From positions 124,001-188,000 of the forward strand of contig JANQKY010000045.1 of assembly GCA_028280885.1 (NCBI GenBank): a stretch of DNA of 64,000 nt. Reading direction: 5' to 3'. Source of the stretch: Tepidamorphus sp. Lineage in GTDB: Bacteria; Pseudomonadota; Alphaproteobacteria; Rhizobiales; Tepidamorphaceae. Shown piece by piece: positions 15,507 through 25,700 of the stretch (its first letter is position 1; each line of letters starts with the position of its first letter). The notes under the pieces were generated by a model. That model worked only from the letters and a program-made list of their open reading frames with translations, was not told where the DNA came from and did not search any database. The position numbers and the translations under genes were made by a program.

Positions 15507-16535
15507 ATGAACGCGCTTACCAAATTCGCAACCATCGGCATCGCCGCCGCAACCCTTGCGGTTGCCGGACCGGCCAGCGCCGAGCCGGAATACACCCTGA
15601 CGATTTCCAGCTGGGCCCCGCCGACGCACGGCCTGAACGCCAAGATGTGGCCGAACTTCATCAAGCGGATCGAGGACGCCACCGACGGCCGCGTGACGGC
15701 CGAGATCAAGCTCGGCCTCGCCCCGCCGCCGGCCCAGTTCGACCTGGTCCAGGACGGTGCCGCCGATATGAGCGTGATCTTCCACGGCTATCAGCCCGGC
15801 CGCTTCGTCACAACCAAGCTGATCGAGCTGCCCGGCTACGAGGGCAACGCGGAAGCCGCCTCGGCGGCCTATTGGAAGGCGTATGAGAAATATCTCAAGG
15901 ACGCCAACGAGCATCGCGGCGTCAAGCTGGTCGGCCTGCACACGCACGGGCCCGCGCAGCTTCAGTCGGAAAAGAAGGTCTCCTCGCTTGATGAGATCAA
16001 GGGTATGAAGATCCGCGTTCCCGGCGGTGTCGGCGGCGATGTCGGCGCGGCGCTGGGGGCCACCGGCATCCAGGTGCCCGCCCCGAAGGTCTACGAGACG
16101 CTGGCCTCCAAGGCCGCCGACGGCGTCGTCATGCCGCTGGAAGGCCGCAAGGGCTTCAAGCTCAACGAGGTCGCGCAGAACGTCTATGAAATCCCCGGCG
16201 GCCTGTATCGCGGCTCGTTCGCCTACATCATGAACGAGGACACCTTCAACGACCTGCCCGAGGACATCCAGAAGGCACTCGAGGAGGAGGTCTTCGGCCT
16301 GCCGATCAGCCAGTCGACCGGCGCGATCTGGGACGAGATCGACGAAATCGGCCGCGAGCTGACGCTCAACACGCCCGACAACGCGATCAATCAGGCAAGC
16401 AAGGAAGATGTCGCCGCCTATGGGCCGATCGCCGATCAGGTGACCGCCAAGGTGATCGACGAGGCGAACGCCAAGGGCGTCGATGCCAAGGCCGCCCGCG
16501 ACTACATCGCCGAAACGATGAAGTCGGGCAGCTGA
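15507..16535 (+). CDS. TRAP transporter substrate-binding protein (DctP family)
   Basis: This is the periplasmic receptor of a TRAP uptake system. The 342-residue protein begins with a Sec signal peptide (cleavage after ASA at residue 25) followed by the mature start YTLTISSWAPPTHG. The DctP-type ligand region GMKIRVPGG is present around residue 170, with Arg expected to hold the substrate carboxylate. The start has a GGGAGG ribosome site. Small and large TRAP permease genes and a P450 follow. Substrate unknown; the location between paa genes suggests an aryl or alkyl carboxylate. Confidence 0.9.
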   Translation: MNALTKFATIGIAAATLAVAGPASAEPEYTLTISSWAPPTHGLNAKMWPNFIKRIEDATDGRVTAEIKLGLAPPPAQFDLVQDGAADMSVIFHGYQPGRFVTTKLIELPGYEGNAEAASAAYWKAYEKYLKDANEHRGVKLVGLHTHGPAQLQSEKKVSSLDEIKGMKIRVPGGVGGDVGAALGATGIQVPAPKVYETLASKAADGVVMPLEGRKGFKLNEVAQNVYEIPGGLYRGSFAYIMNEDTFNDLPEDIQKALEEEVFGLPISQSTGAIWDEIDEIGRELTLNTPDNAINQASKEDVAAYGPIADQVTAKVIDEANAKGVDAKAARDYIAETMKSGS

Positions 16536-16574
16536 ACGGATAAGCCCTCCAGGCTTTTGACCGAAAAACAATGA

Positions 16575-16598
16575 CCCGGCGGCCTTCACGTCGCCGGG
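16575..16598 (+). terminator. Intercistronic stem-loop after the TRAP receptor gene
   Basis: CCCGGCG (16575-16581) pairs with CGCCGGG (16592-16598) around a 10-base loop in the 119-base gap before the small permease gene. It has no U-tract. Such stems between a receptor gene and its membrane partners often cause partial termination or 3' protection, giving more receptor than permease. Confidence 0.55.
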
Positions 16599-16654
16599 CT
16601 TGCCTTAACCGGATCACCGACCTTTCCCAACGGATATGACCTGAAGTCGTTACG

Positions 16655-17206
16655 ATGAAGCGCTCACTGGCGGAAAGACTGGTCGATTTCGGGCGCGTTG
16701 CCGCCCGGCTGCCTTCCTGGGTCGCGGCCGCTGCCCTGTTCTTCCTGATGGTCATGACGTTCTGCGACGTCGTCCTGCGCAGCGCCTTCGACAGCCCGAT
16801 CGAGGCGGCGACCGAACTGACCCGGATCTGCATGGCGATCATCGTGTTCGCCTCGCTGCCGATCATTTCCGCGCGCGGCGGCCATATCGCCGTCGACCTG
16901 CTCGACAATTTCTTTCGCGGCTGGGCGGCGCGTCTGCGCAACGTCGCCGTCGACCTGCTCTGCGGGGCGATGCTGTTCTGGCCGGCCCGCCAGGCCTTCA
17001 AGCTCGCCGAGCGCGCGCGCGACTATGGCGACCTCACCGAGTATCTCGGCATCCCGCAATTCTACACCGCCTATTTCATCGCGACCGCAACGGCGGTCAC
17101 CGCGATCGTGCTGCTGCTGCGCGGTCTGATCGATCTGCTCGCGCCGGAATCGATGCGGATCGGCGACCCGGTCGCCGTCAGCACAACGGAAATGGACGCG
17201 GACTGA
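16655..17206 (+). CDS. TRAP transporter small permease (DctQ family)
   Basis: This 183-residue inner-membrane protein has four predicted transmembrane helices, the first two around residues 23-45 and 60-75, with the family-like MTFCDVVLRSAFDSPIEAATELTR segment between. It pairs with the large permease and binds the receptor complex. It lies 119 bases after the receptor gene and its stop is 4 bases before the large permease start, as expected for a coupled pair. Confidence 0.88.
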   Translation: MKRSLAERLVDFGRVAARLPSWVAAAALFFLMVMTFCDVVLRSAFDSPIEAATELTRICMAIIVFASLPIISARGGHIAVDLLDNFFRGWAARLRNVAVDLLCGAMLFWPARQAFKLAERARDYGDLTEYLGIPQFYTAYFIATATAVTAIVLLLRGLIDLLAPESMRIGDPVAVSTTEMDAD

Positions 17207-17210
17207 CGTC

Positions 17211-18524
17211 ATGCTCGTATCGCTGATCGGCTTTGCCGCCGTCCTCATCCTCGTCATGCTGCGCCTGCCCATCGCCTTCGCGATGGGGCTCGTCGGCATG
17301 GTCGGCTTCGCCTACGAAACGAGCTTTCGCGGCGCGATCTCGATGTCCGGACGCCTGCTGATCGACACCGCCCAGGACTACGGCCTGTCGGTCGTGCCGA
17401 TGTTCATCCTGATGGGCCTGTTCGTGAACAAGGGTGGCTTGAGCCGCGAGCTCTATCAGGTCTCCTACGCTTTTCTCGGCCATTTCCGCGGCGGCCTGGC
17501 GATGGCGACGATCGTCGCCTGCGGCGGCTTCTCGGCGATCTGCGGCTCTTCGCTGGCAACGGCCGCGACCATGTCGAAGGTGGCGATGCCGCAGATGCGC
17601 CGCTACGGCTATGCCGATTCGCTGTCGACCGCCTCGATCGCCGCCGGCGGCACGCTCGGCATCCTGATCCCGCCGAGCGTCATCCTGGTGATCTACGGCC
17701 TCCTGACCGAAACCAGCATCGGCAAGCTGTTCATCGCCGGCATCATCCCCGGCATGCTCGGCATCCTGTTCTATCTGGTCGCGGTGCGCTTCACCGTGTC
17801 GCGCAATCCGGATGCCGGCCCCGCCGGCGAGCGGACCGACTGGGCCGGGCGTATCGCCGCCCTGCGCGGCGTCTGGGCGGTGCTGCTGTTGTTCCTCCTG
17901 GTGATCGGCGGTCTCTACGGCGCGCTCAATTTCTGGCCGATCCACCTGACCTTCTCGCCGACCGAGGCCGCCGGCATGGGCGCGATGGGCGCCTTCCTGA
18001 TCGCGCTGTTCAGAGGCGGGCTGAAATTCGCCGACATCAAGCAGGTGCTGATCGAGACCTCGCTGACGACGGCGAGCCTGTTCAGCGTGCTGATCGGCGC
18101 CTGGATCTTCTCCAACTTCGTCAATATCGCCGGCCTGCCCGAGGCCCTGCTGGCGCTCGTCGATCAGGCCGGTGTCAGCCCGATCGTCGTGCTTTTGCTG
18201 ATCCTTCTGATCTATGTCGCGCTCGGCTGCATCTTCGAAAGCCTGTCGATGCTGCTCCTGACCGTGCCGATCTTCTTCCCGCTGGTGGTCAGCCTCGGCT
18301 TCGACCCGGTCTGGTTCGGCATCATCGTCGTCGTCGTCACCGAGATCAGCCTGATAACGCCGCCGGTCGGCCTGAATGTCTTCGTCCTGAAGGGGGTCGT
18401 CCAGGACGTCTCGACGGGGACGATCTTTCGCGGTGTGACGCCGTTCTGGCTGGTCGACATCGTTCGCCTGGCGCTGCTCGTCTTCGTGCCCTGGCTGGTC
18501 CTCGTCCTGCCCAACAGCATGTAG
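17211..18524 (+). CDS. TRAP transporter large permease (DctM family)
   Basis: This 437-residue protein is the transport subunit of the TRAP system, with about twelve hydrophobic segments. DctM hallmarks are present: MRLPIAFAMGLVGMVGF at the start, the GGFSAICGSSLATAATMSKVAMPQMRRYGY block, AAGGTLGILIPPSVILVIYG, and the C-terminal TEISLITPPVGLNVFVLKG. It would exchange sodium or protons for substrate with DctQ. P450 starts 12 bases downstream, so the four genes look like one operon. Confidence 0.94.
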   Translation: MLVSLIGFAAVLILVMLRLPIAFAMGLVGMVGFAYETSFRGAISMSGRLLIDTAQDYGLSVVPMFILMGLFVNKGGLSRELYQVSYAFLGHFRGGLAMATIVACGGFSAICGSSLATAATMSKVAMPQMRRYGYADSLSTASIAAGGTLGILIPPSVILVIYGLLTETSIGKLFIAGIIPGMLGILFYLVAVRFTVSRNPDAGPAGERTDWAGRIAALRGVWAVLLLFLLVIGGLYGALNFWPIHLTFSPTEAAGMGAMGAFLIALFRGGLKFADIKQVLIETSLTTASLFSVLIGAWIFSNFVNIAGLPEALLALVDQAGVSPIVVLLLILLIYVALGCIFESLSMLLLTVPIFFPLVVSLGFDPVWFGIIVVVVTEISLITPPVGLNVFVLKGVVQDVSTGTIFRGVTPFWLVDIVRLALLVFVPWLVLVLPNSM

Positions 18525-18535
18525 CGGGGGCGGCG

Positions 18536-19759
18536 ATGGCGCATGAGAGCCCCGACAGGACGCTGGCAAGCCAGTTCGATCCGCGCGACCTCGATCCCGC
18601 CTTCGCGCAGGATCCCTATCCGACCTATCGGGCGCTGCTCGAATTCGCGCCCGTCAAGCAGTTCGACGACGGCTCGGTGTTCCTGTCGCGCTATGCCGAC
18701 CTGGTGACGGTCTACCGCGACACCAAGCGCTTTTCGTCGGACAAGAAGATCCCGTTCCGGCCGAAATACGGCGACACGCCGCTCTATGTGCACCACACCA
18801 CCAGCCTGGTCTTCAACGATCCGCCGCTGCACACCCGCGTCCGCTCGATCATCGTCAGCGCGCTGACGCCGAAGGCGATCGCCCAGATGGAACCCGGCCT
18901 GATCGACCTGGTCGATCGCCTGATCGATAAGATGGCGGAGAAGGGCGAGGTCGACCTGATCGAGGATTTCGCCTCGGCCATTCCGATCGAAATCATCGGC
19001 AACCTGCTCGGCGTGCCGCATGCCGACCGCGGACCTTTGCGCGGCTGGTCGCTGGCGATCCTCGGCGCGCTCGAGCCGGTGTTGACGCAGGAACAGCTCG
19101 ACATCGGCAACCGCGCGGTGTCGGACTTCTCGGCCTATCTCGACGACCTGATCGCCGACCGGCGCAAGCATCCGGGCGATCCGGCAACCGACGTGCTGAC
19201 CCGCCTGCTTCAGGGCGATCGCGGCGAGCACCTGACCCATGTCGAGCTCGTCCAGAACTGCATCTTCCTGCTCAATGCCGGCCACGAGACGACCACCAAC
19301 CTGATCGGCAACGGGCTGAACCTGCTCTGCGACTGGCCAGACGAGCGCCGGCGCCTGCTCAACGATCCGGGCCTGATCAAGCCGGCGATCGAGGAGTTCC
19401 TGCGCTTTGAAAGCTCAAACCAGCTCGGCAACCGGCTGACGACGGAGGAGGTCGAGATCGGCGGGGTCACGATCGCGCCCGATACCGACATCACCCTGTG
19501 CATCGGCGCGGCGAACCGCGATCCGGCGCAGTTTCCCGATCCCGACCGGCTCGACTTGAGCCGCGCCCCGAACAAGCACCTTGCCTTCGGCTGGGGGCCG
19601 CATCTGTGCGCCGGCCTGTCGCTTGCCCGGCTGGAGGGCCGCATCGCGATCGGCCGGTTCCTGAAGCGCTTCCCGGATTTCGAGATCGGCGAGACCCCGG
19701 TGCGCGGCGGCCGCGTGCGGTTCCGGGGCTTCGCATCCCTGCCGGCGCGGCTTGGGTGA
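18536..19759 (+). CDS. Cytochrome P450
   Basis: This 407-residue soluble bacterial P450 would hydroxylate a small molecule using electrons from separate redoxin partners, none of which is encoded nearby. Visible motifs: I-helix NAGHETTTNL around residue 245, the E-x-x-R pair EFLR, and the heme-binding loop FGWGPHLCAG with Cys358 as thiolate ligand. The acid-alcohol pair on the I-helix is Glu-Thr. It is the last gene of the TRAP operon, 12 bases after the large permease, so a likely substrate is whatever that transporter brings in. The CYP family cannot be assigned by eye. Confidence 0.92.
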   Translation: MAHESPDRTLASQFDPRDLDPAFAQDPYPTYRALLEFAPVKQFDDGSVFLSRYADLVTVYRDTKRFSSDKKIPFRPKYGDTPLYVHHTTSLVFNDPPLHTRVRSIIVSALTPKAIAQMEPGLIDLVDRLIDKMAEKGEVDLIEDFASAIPIEIIGNLLGVPHADRGPLRGWSLAILGALEPVLTQEQLDIGNRAVSDFSAYLDDLIADRRKHPGDPATDVLTRLLQGDRGEHLTHVELVQNCIFLLNAGHETTTNLIGNGLNLLCDWPDERRRLLNDPGLIKPAIEEFLRFESSNQLGNRLTTEEVEIGGVTIAPDTDITLCIGAANRDPAQFPDPDRLDLSRAPNKHLAFGWGPHLCAGLSLARLEGRIAIGRFLKRFPDFEIGETPVRGGRVRFRGFASLPARLG

Positions 19760-20075
19760 GCGATGCGGCGGGTTGGATGGAGCGGGATGGATGTTTGTCG
19801 ATGCTCCGCGGGGCTGCGTGGTGGATCATCACCGATCTCTCCCTCGTCATCCCGGAAGCCGCTTGCGGCTATCCGGGATCGGGGAACCCGGGCGCATCCT
19901 GGTCGTTTCGGTCGCGAGGCCGGGGCTCCCCGATCCCGGCTCTCCGGCTGCGCGGAGCCTGTCCTTGGACCGGCCAAAGGCCGGATCCGAGGGGCCGGGA
20001 TGACGACTGATAGTCTTGGATGAACATTCGAAGGCGTTGTTTCTTCGGATATCTTGGTAAAAGGAGATCGAGCCC
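19760..20075. other. Gap with a 161-bp structured repeat and the paaZ leader
   Basis: No gene is seen between the P450 and paaZ. Most of the space is a structured element (19845-20005) described separately. The last 70 bases form the paaZ leader with an AAGGAG ribosome site and a weak CGAAG/CTTCG dyad; no clear operator matching those at paaA or paaG was found. Confidence 0.6.
19845..20005. repeat. 161-bp element bounded by 11-bp inverted repeats
   Basis: The ends CGTCATCCCGG (19845-19855) and CCGGGATGACG (19995-20005) are perfect inverted repeats. Inside are a strong hairpin at 19849-19879 (ATCCCGGA then AGCCGC pairing back with one bulged base) and CCGGCC-AAA-GGCCGG at 19970-19984. The look is that of alphaproteobacterial intergenic repeats; whether copies exist elsewhere cannot be judged here. 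Confidence 0.65.
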
Positions 20076-22100
20076 GTGGGCATCATGCGATTGGAGAGTT
20101 TCGCGAGCGGCGCCTGGGTCGCGCCGGTCGATGCACGGCCGATCCTGAGCGCGGTGAGCGGCGAGGTGATCGCCGAGGCCGGGTCCGGCGCCGTCGATTT
20201 CGCTGCGATGGCGGACCATGCCCGCTCCGTCGGCGGGCCGGCGCTGCGCGCCATGACGTTCCACGAGCGCGCCCATCGCTTAAAGAGCCTCGCGCAATAT
20301 CTGAACGAGCGGCGCGAGACCCTCTACACGCTGTCCTACCAGACCGGCGCGACCAAGCCCGATTCGATGATCGACATCGATGGCGGCATCGCCACCCTGT
20401 TCGTCTATTCCTCCAAGGGCCGCCGCGAAATGCCGGACGGCCATGTCTATGTCGACGGCGGGATCGAACCCCTGTCGCGCTCCGGCAGCTTTCTCGGCCG
20501 GCATATCTGCACGCCGCTTCAGGGCGTCGCCGTCCATATCAACGCCTTCAACTTCCCCGTCTGGGGCATGCTGGAAAAGCTTAGCCCCACGCTGCTCGCG
20601 GGCGTTCCGGCGATCGTCAAGCCGGCGACCGCGACCGCCTATCTGACGGAGGCCTGCTTCCGGCTGATGATCGACAGCGGGATTGTCCCCGACGGCGCGA
20701 TCCAGCTCGTTGCCGGCGGCACCGGCGACCTGCTCGACCAACTCGGCGGCCAGGACGTGGTCAGCTTCACCGGGTCGGCCGACACCGCGACGATGCTGCG
20801 GTCGAAAGCCAATCTCGTCGAGAACGCCGTGCGCTTCGTCGCCGAGCAGGACAGCCTGAACGCCACCATCCTCGGGCCGGATGCGGCGCCCGGAACGCCG
20901 GAATTCGACGCTTTCGTCCGCGAGGTGGTCAAGGAGATGACGGTCAAGGCGGGCCAGAAATGCACCGCCATCCGCCGCATCATCGTGCCCGACGACCGGC
21001 AGGGCGCGGTGATCGAGGCCCTGTCGGAGAAGCTCGCGAAGACGGTGATCGGCGATCCGGCGCTTGAGACGACGCGGATGGGCGCACTGGCAAGCCGCGA
21101 TGAGCGGGCGGATGTTCTGGAAAAGGCTGCGCTGATCGGGCGCGAATGCGACCGGGTGTTCGGCGATCCCGACCGGCTCGACGTCGACGGCGCCGATCCG
21201 GACAAGGGCGCCTTCGTGCCGCCGATGCTGTTCCGCTGCGCCGACCCGGATGCCGCAACGGTCGTCCATTCGGTCGAGGCCTTCGGCCCGGTCTCCACGG
21301 TGATGGGTTACCGCGATCTCGACCACGCGGTTGCGCTGGCAAACCGCGGGCAGGGCAGCCTCGTCGCCTCCGTCTTCACGCATGACCCGGCGGTCGCCCG
21401 TGATGTGGCGCTGGGTGCCGGCGCGTATCACGGCCGGCTCTACTTCGCCAACCGCGACACCGGCAAGGAGGCGACCGGCCACGGCTCGCCCCTGCCGCAT
21501 ATGGTCCATGGCGGTCCCGGCCGGGCCGGCGGAGGCGAGGAGATGGGCGGCGTGCGCGGCGTGCTGCACTATATGCAGCGCACCGCCATCCAGGGCTCGC
21601 CGGAGATCCTGACGGCGATCACGGGATCCTGGGTGCCCGGCGCGCCGGAGATCGAGGCCAGGGTCCATCCGTTCCGCACCAGGTTCGACGATCTTCAGAT
21701 CGGCGAGACGATCCACACGGATGCCCGCGAGGTGACGCTTGCCGATATCGAGCATTTCGCCAACTTCACCGGCGATACGTTCTATGCCCATATGGACGAG
21801 GAGGCGGCCGCCGCCAATCCGTTCTTCCCCGGCCGCGTCGCCCATGGCTACCTGCTGCTGAGCTTCGCGGCCGGCCTGTTCGTCGATCCCGATCCCGGCC
21901 CGGTGCTCGCCAATTACGGCCTCGACAACCTGCGCTTCCAGAAGCCGGTGAGCCCCGGCGACACGATCCGCGTGCGCCTGACGGTGAAGGAGAAGACCCG
22001 CCGCAACGCCCAGTATGGCGAGGTGCGCTGGGACGTCGCGCTGATCAATCAAAATCGTGAACAGGTCGCGAGCTACGAATTGCTGACCATGAACGAATGA
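20076..22100 (+). CDS. paaZ: PaaZ, bifunctional oxepin-CoA hydrolase / aldehyde dehydrogenase
   Basis: PaaZ opens the oxepin-CoA ring with its C-terminal hydratase domain and oxidises the resulting semialdehyde with its N-terminal aldehyde dehydrogenase domain. The 674-residue protein shows the ALDH catalytic Glu257 (FVAEQDSLN) and Cys296 ([11 protein letters not shown]), and a MaoC-type hotdog domain from about residue 545 with FTGDTFYAH and [17 protein letters not shown] start at 20076 is used because the AAGGAG ribosome site is 10 bases from it and 19 from the next ATG. It stands alone, apart from the other paa operons, with TlpA-like and pyruvate carboxylase genes following. Confidence 0.96.
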   Translation: MGIMRLESFASGAWVAPVDARPILSAVSGEVIAEAGSGAVDFAAMADHARSVGGPALRAMTFHERAHRLKSLAQYLNERRETLYTLSYQTGATKPDSMIDIDGGIATLFVYSSKGRREMPDGHVYVDGGIEPLSRSGSFLGRHICTPLQGVAVHINAFNFPVWGMLEKLSPTLLAGVPAIVKPATATAYLTEACFRLMIDSGIVPDGAIQLVAGGTGDLLDQLGGQDVVSFTGSADTATMLRSKANLVENAVRFVAEQDSLNATILGPDAAPGTPEFDAFVREVVKEMTVKAGQKCTAIRRIIVPDDRQGAVIEALSEKLAKTVIGDPALETTRMGALASRDERADVLEKAALIGRECDRVFGDPDRLDVDGADPDKGAFVPPMLFRCADPDAATVVHSVEAFGPVSTVMGYRDLDHAVALANRGQGSLVASVFTHDPAVARDVALGAGAYHGRLYFANRDTGKEATGHGSPLPHMVHGGPGRAGGGEEMGGVRGVLHYMQRTAIQGSPEILTAITGSWVPGAPEIEARVHPFRTRFDDLQIGETIHTDAREVTLADIEHFANFTGDTFYAHMDEEAAAANPFFPGRVAHGYLLLSFAAGLFVDPDPGPVLANYGLDNLRFQKPVSPGDTIRVRLTVKEKTRRNAQYGEVRWDVALINQNREQVASYELLTMNE

Positions 22101-22145
22101 TCGCGTAGCCTCCGCCGCGAGTTGTCTCAGCGGAGGAAGCGCCCG

Positions 22146-22694
22146 ATGCGCCTGACCAGACGCGGATTTGCCGCGGGCCTGTGCGGTTCGATCCTCGCGC
22201 CGGCGGGATCGGCAAAGGCCCAGACGATCCTCGGCTATACGACCCCGATCCCGGTCAACCTGCGCGGGCTCAATCTGCGCAAGGATGCAACGGCCGGCGC
22301 CTCCTTGTCGCGCGTCCTGCCCGACGGGCCGGCGATCGTCCATGTCTGGGCGACCTGGTGCGCGCCGTGCCGCGCCGAAATGCCGGAGATTGCCCGTTTC
22401 GCCGGTGACCTTGGCCGCGCGGGGCTCGGTGACAGGCTTGTCCTGATCTCCATCGATGCCGGTGATTACGCGGTCGTCGACCGCTTTCTGCATGACGATC
22501 TGGGGCTCGTTGCGCTCGAAAGCTATCAGGACCCGACCGGGCGGACAGGCGATGTCTTCCGCCTGCGCGGCTTCCCGAGCACGGTCCTGCTCGACGGCGA
22601 TCGCCGCATGGTGAGCGGCTATCAGGGCGCGATCGACTGGAACGGGCCGGCGATCCGGGCGGAATTCGCCGGCCATCTCGGCACGACCCTCTAA
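22146..22694 (+). CDS. Exported TlpA/ResA-like thioredoxin-fold protein
   Basis: This 182-residue protein has a twin-arginine-like leader (RLTRRGFAAGLCG, ending around SAKA) and a thioredoxin fold with WATWCAPCRAEMPE, in which Cys72 and Cys75 form the redox pair. The cis-proline segment GFPSTVLLDG is present. It would reduce disulfides in the periplasm, for example during cytochrome c maturation or as donor to other envelope enzymes. A strong GGAGGAAG ribosome site marks the start. It is 45 bases after paaZ, but functional links to it are not evident. Confidence 0.87.
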   Translation: MRLTRRGFAAGLCGSILAPAGSAKAQTILGYTTPIPVNLRGLNLRKDATAGASLSRVLPDGPAIVHVWATWCAPCRAEMPEIARFAGDLGRAGLGDRLVLISIDAGDYAVVDRFLHDDLGLVALESYQDPTGRTGDVFRLRGFPSTVLLDGDRRMVSGYQGAIDWNGPAIRAEFAGHLGTTL

Positions 22695-22758
22695 CGTCGG
22701 GACCGGGCCGGTTCAGCCGGTCAACCGTTGTCCTGCGCGGTCTCGCCCTGTATTGCGT

Positions 22759-25700
22759 ATGGCCCGCGCCCGCAGATCCGACCCCCAGACCCCGGAGCCT
22801 CCCTTGGCCGTCAGAAAACTCCTTGTCGCCAATCGGTCCGAAATCGCCATCCGCGTCTTTCGCGCCGCCAATGAGCTGGGCATCAGAACCGTCGCGATCT
22901 GGGCCGAGGAAGACAAATACGCGCTGCACCGCTTCAAGGCCGACGAGTCCTATCAGGTCGGACGCGGTCCCCATCTCGACCGCGATCTCGGACCGATCGA
23001 GAGCTACCTGTCGATCGACGAGGTGATCCGGGTCGCCCGGCAGTCGGGCGCCGATGCGATCCACCCGGGCTATGGCCTTCTGTCCGAAAGCCCGGAATTC
23101 GCCGAGGCCTGCGCCGAGCACGGCATCACCTTCATCGGCCCGACGCCTGAGACCATGCGCCGGCTGGGCAACAAGGTCGCCGCCCGCAATCTCGCCATCG
23201 AAGTCGGCGTGCCGGTCGTGCCGGCGACGGAACCGCTGCCCGACGACATGGAGGCGGTCGCTACGATGGCCGCCGAGATCGGCTTTCCCGTCATGCTGAA
23301 GGCCTCCTGGGGCGGCGGCGGGCGCGGCATGCGGGCGATCCGCTCCGCCGACGATCTCGCCCGCGAGGTGAGGGAGGCGAAACGCGAGGCCAAGGCCGCC
23401 TTCGGCAAGGACGAGGTCTATCTGGAAAAGCTCGTCGAGCGCGCCCGCCATGTCGAGGTGCAGATCCTCGGCGACACCCACGGCACCGTCGTCGACCTGT
23501 TCGAGCGCGATTGCTCGATCCAGCGCCGCAACCAGAAGGTCGTCGAGCGGGCGCCCGCGCCTTACCTCGACGAAGCGCAACGCGCCGAACTGTGCGGCTA
23601 TGCCCGGAAAATCGCCGAGGCGACCGACTATGTCGGGGCCGGCACGGTCGAGTTCCTGATGGATGCCGATACCGGCGCCTTCTATTTCATCGAGGTCAAC
23701 CCGCGCATCCAGGTCGAGCACACGGTGACCGAGGAGGTGACCGGCGTCGATATCGTCAAGGCGCAGATCCACATCCTCGAGGGCGCGGCGATCGGCACGC
23801 CGGCATCGGGCGTTCCCGCCCAGGCCGATATCCGCCTGAACGGCCATGCCCTGCAATGCCGGATCACCACCGAGGATCCCGAGCAGAACTTCATTCCCGA
23901 CTACGGCCGCATCACCGCCTATCGCGGCGCGACCGGCTTCGGCATCCGGCTCGACGGCGGCACCGCCTATTCCGGCGCGGTCATCACCCGCTACTACGAT
24001 CCGCTGTTGGAAAAGGTCACCGCCTGGGCGCCGACGCCGGAGGAGGCCTGCCGGCGGATGGACCGTGCGCTGCGCGAATTCCGCATTCGCGGCGTCGCCA
24101 CCAATCTGACCTTCCTCGAGGCGATCATCGCCCACCCGAAATTCCGCGACGCCTCCTACACGACCCGCTTCATCGACGAGACGCCCGAACTGTTCTTCGA
24201 AGTGAAGCGCCAGGACCGGGCGACCAAGCTGCTCAACTATCTGGCCGACGTGTCGGTCAACGGCCATCCCGAGACGCGCGCCCGGCCGCGCCCGGCAGCC
24301 GACGCCGCAGCACCCGAACTGCCCTATGTCGACGCGCCGGTGCCGGACGGGACGAAACAGGTCTTCGATAATCTGGGACCGGCGGGCTTTGCCGGATGGA
24401 TGCGCGACCAGGACCGGATCCTCCTGACCGACACGACCATGCGCGACGGCCACCAGTCGCTGCTGGCGACCCGCATGCGCACCTTCGACATCGCTCGCAT
24501 TTCCGGCGTCTATGCCCGCGCGCTGCCGCAGCTCCTGTCGCTTGAATGCTGGGGCGGGGCGACCTTCGACGTCGCGATGCGGTTTTTGACCGAGGACCCG
24601 TGGGAGCGGCTCGCCCTTGTCCGCGAGGGCGCCCCGAACCTGCTCCTCCAGATGCTGCTGCGCGGGGCGAACGGCGTTGGCTACACCAACTATCCCGACA
24701 ATGTCGTGCGCCATTTCGTCAAACAGGCGGCGGACGGCGGCATCGACCTGTTCCGCGTCTTCGACTGCCTGAACTGGGTCGAGAACATGCGGGTCGCGAT
24801 GGACGCGGTCTGCGAGGCGGACCGGCTCTGCGAGGCGACGATCTGCTATACGGGCGACATCGGCGATCCCGACCGGGCGAAATACGATCTGAACTACTAT
24901 GTCGGGCTCGCGCAGGAACTCGAACGGGCCGGCGCCCATATCATCGCGATCAAGGACATGGCCGGGCTGTTGAAGCCCGGCGCGGCGCGGGTGCTTTTCA
25001 AGGCGCTGCGCGAGGCGACCGACCTGCCGATCCACTTCCACACCCACGACACCTCCGGCATTTCGGCGGCGACCGTGCTGGCGGCCGTCGAGAGCGGTGT
25101 CGACGCCGTCGATGCGGCGATGGACGCGCTGTCCGGCAACACCTCGCAGCCCTGTCTCGGCTCGATCGTCGAAGCGCTGTCCGGCTCCGAGCGCGATCCC
25201 GGCCTCGACATGGACTGGGTGCGGCGGATCTCGTTCTACTGGGAGGCGGTGCGCACCCAATACGCAGCCTTCGAGAGCGACCTGAAGGGGCCGGCCTCCG
25301 AGGTCTATCTGCACGAGATGCCGGGCGGCCAGTTCACCAATCTTAAAGAACAGGCCCGTTCGCTGGGTCTGGAGACCCGCTGGCACGAGGTCGCCCGCGC
25401 CTATCACGACGTCAACCGGATGTTCGGCGACATCGTCAAGGTGACGCCGTCCTCCAAGGTCGTCGGCGACATGGCGCTGATGATGGTGAGCCAGGACTTG
25501 AGCGTCGCCGATGTCGAGGACCCCGACAAGGACATCGCCTTCCCGGACTCCGTCGTCGCGATGCTGCATGGCGATCTCGGCCAGCCGCCCGGCGGCTGGC
25601 CCACAGCCCTCCAGGCCAAGGTGCTGAAGGGCGAGGCGCCGATCACGGTCAGGCCCGGCTCGCTGCTCGCCGATGCCGACCTCGATGCCGACCGCGCCGG

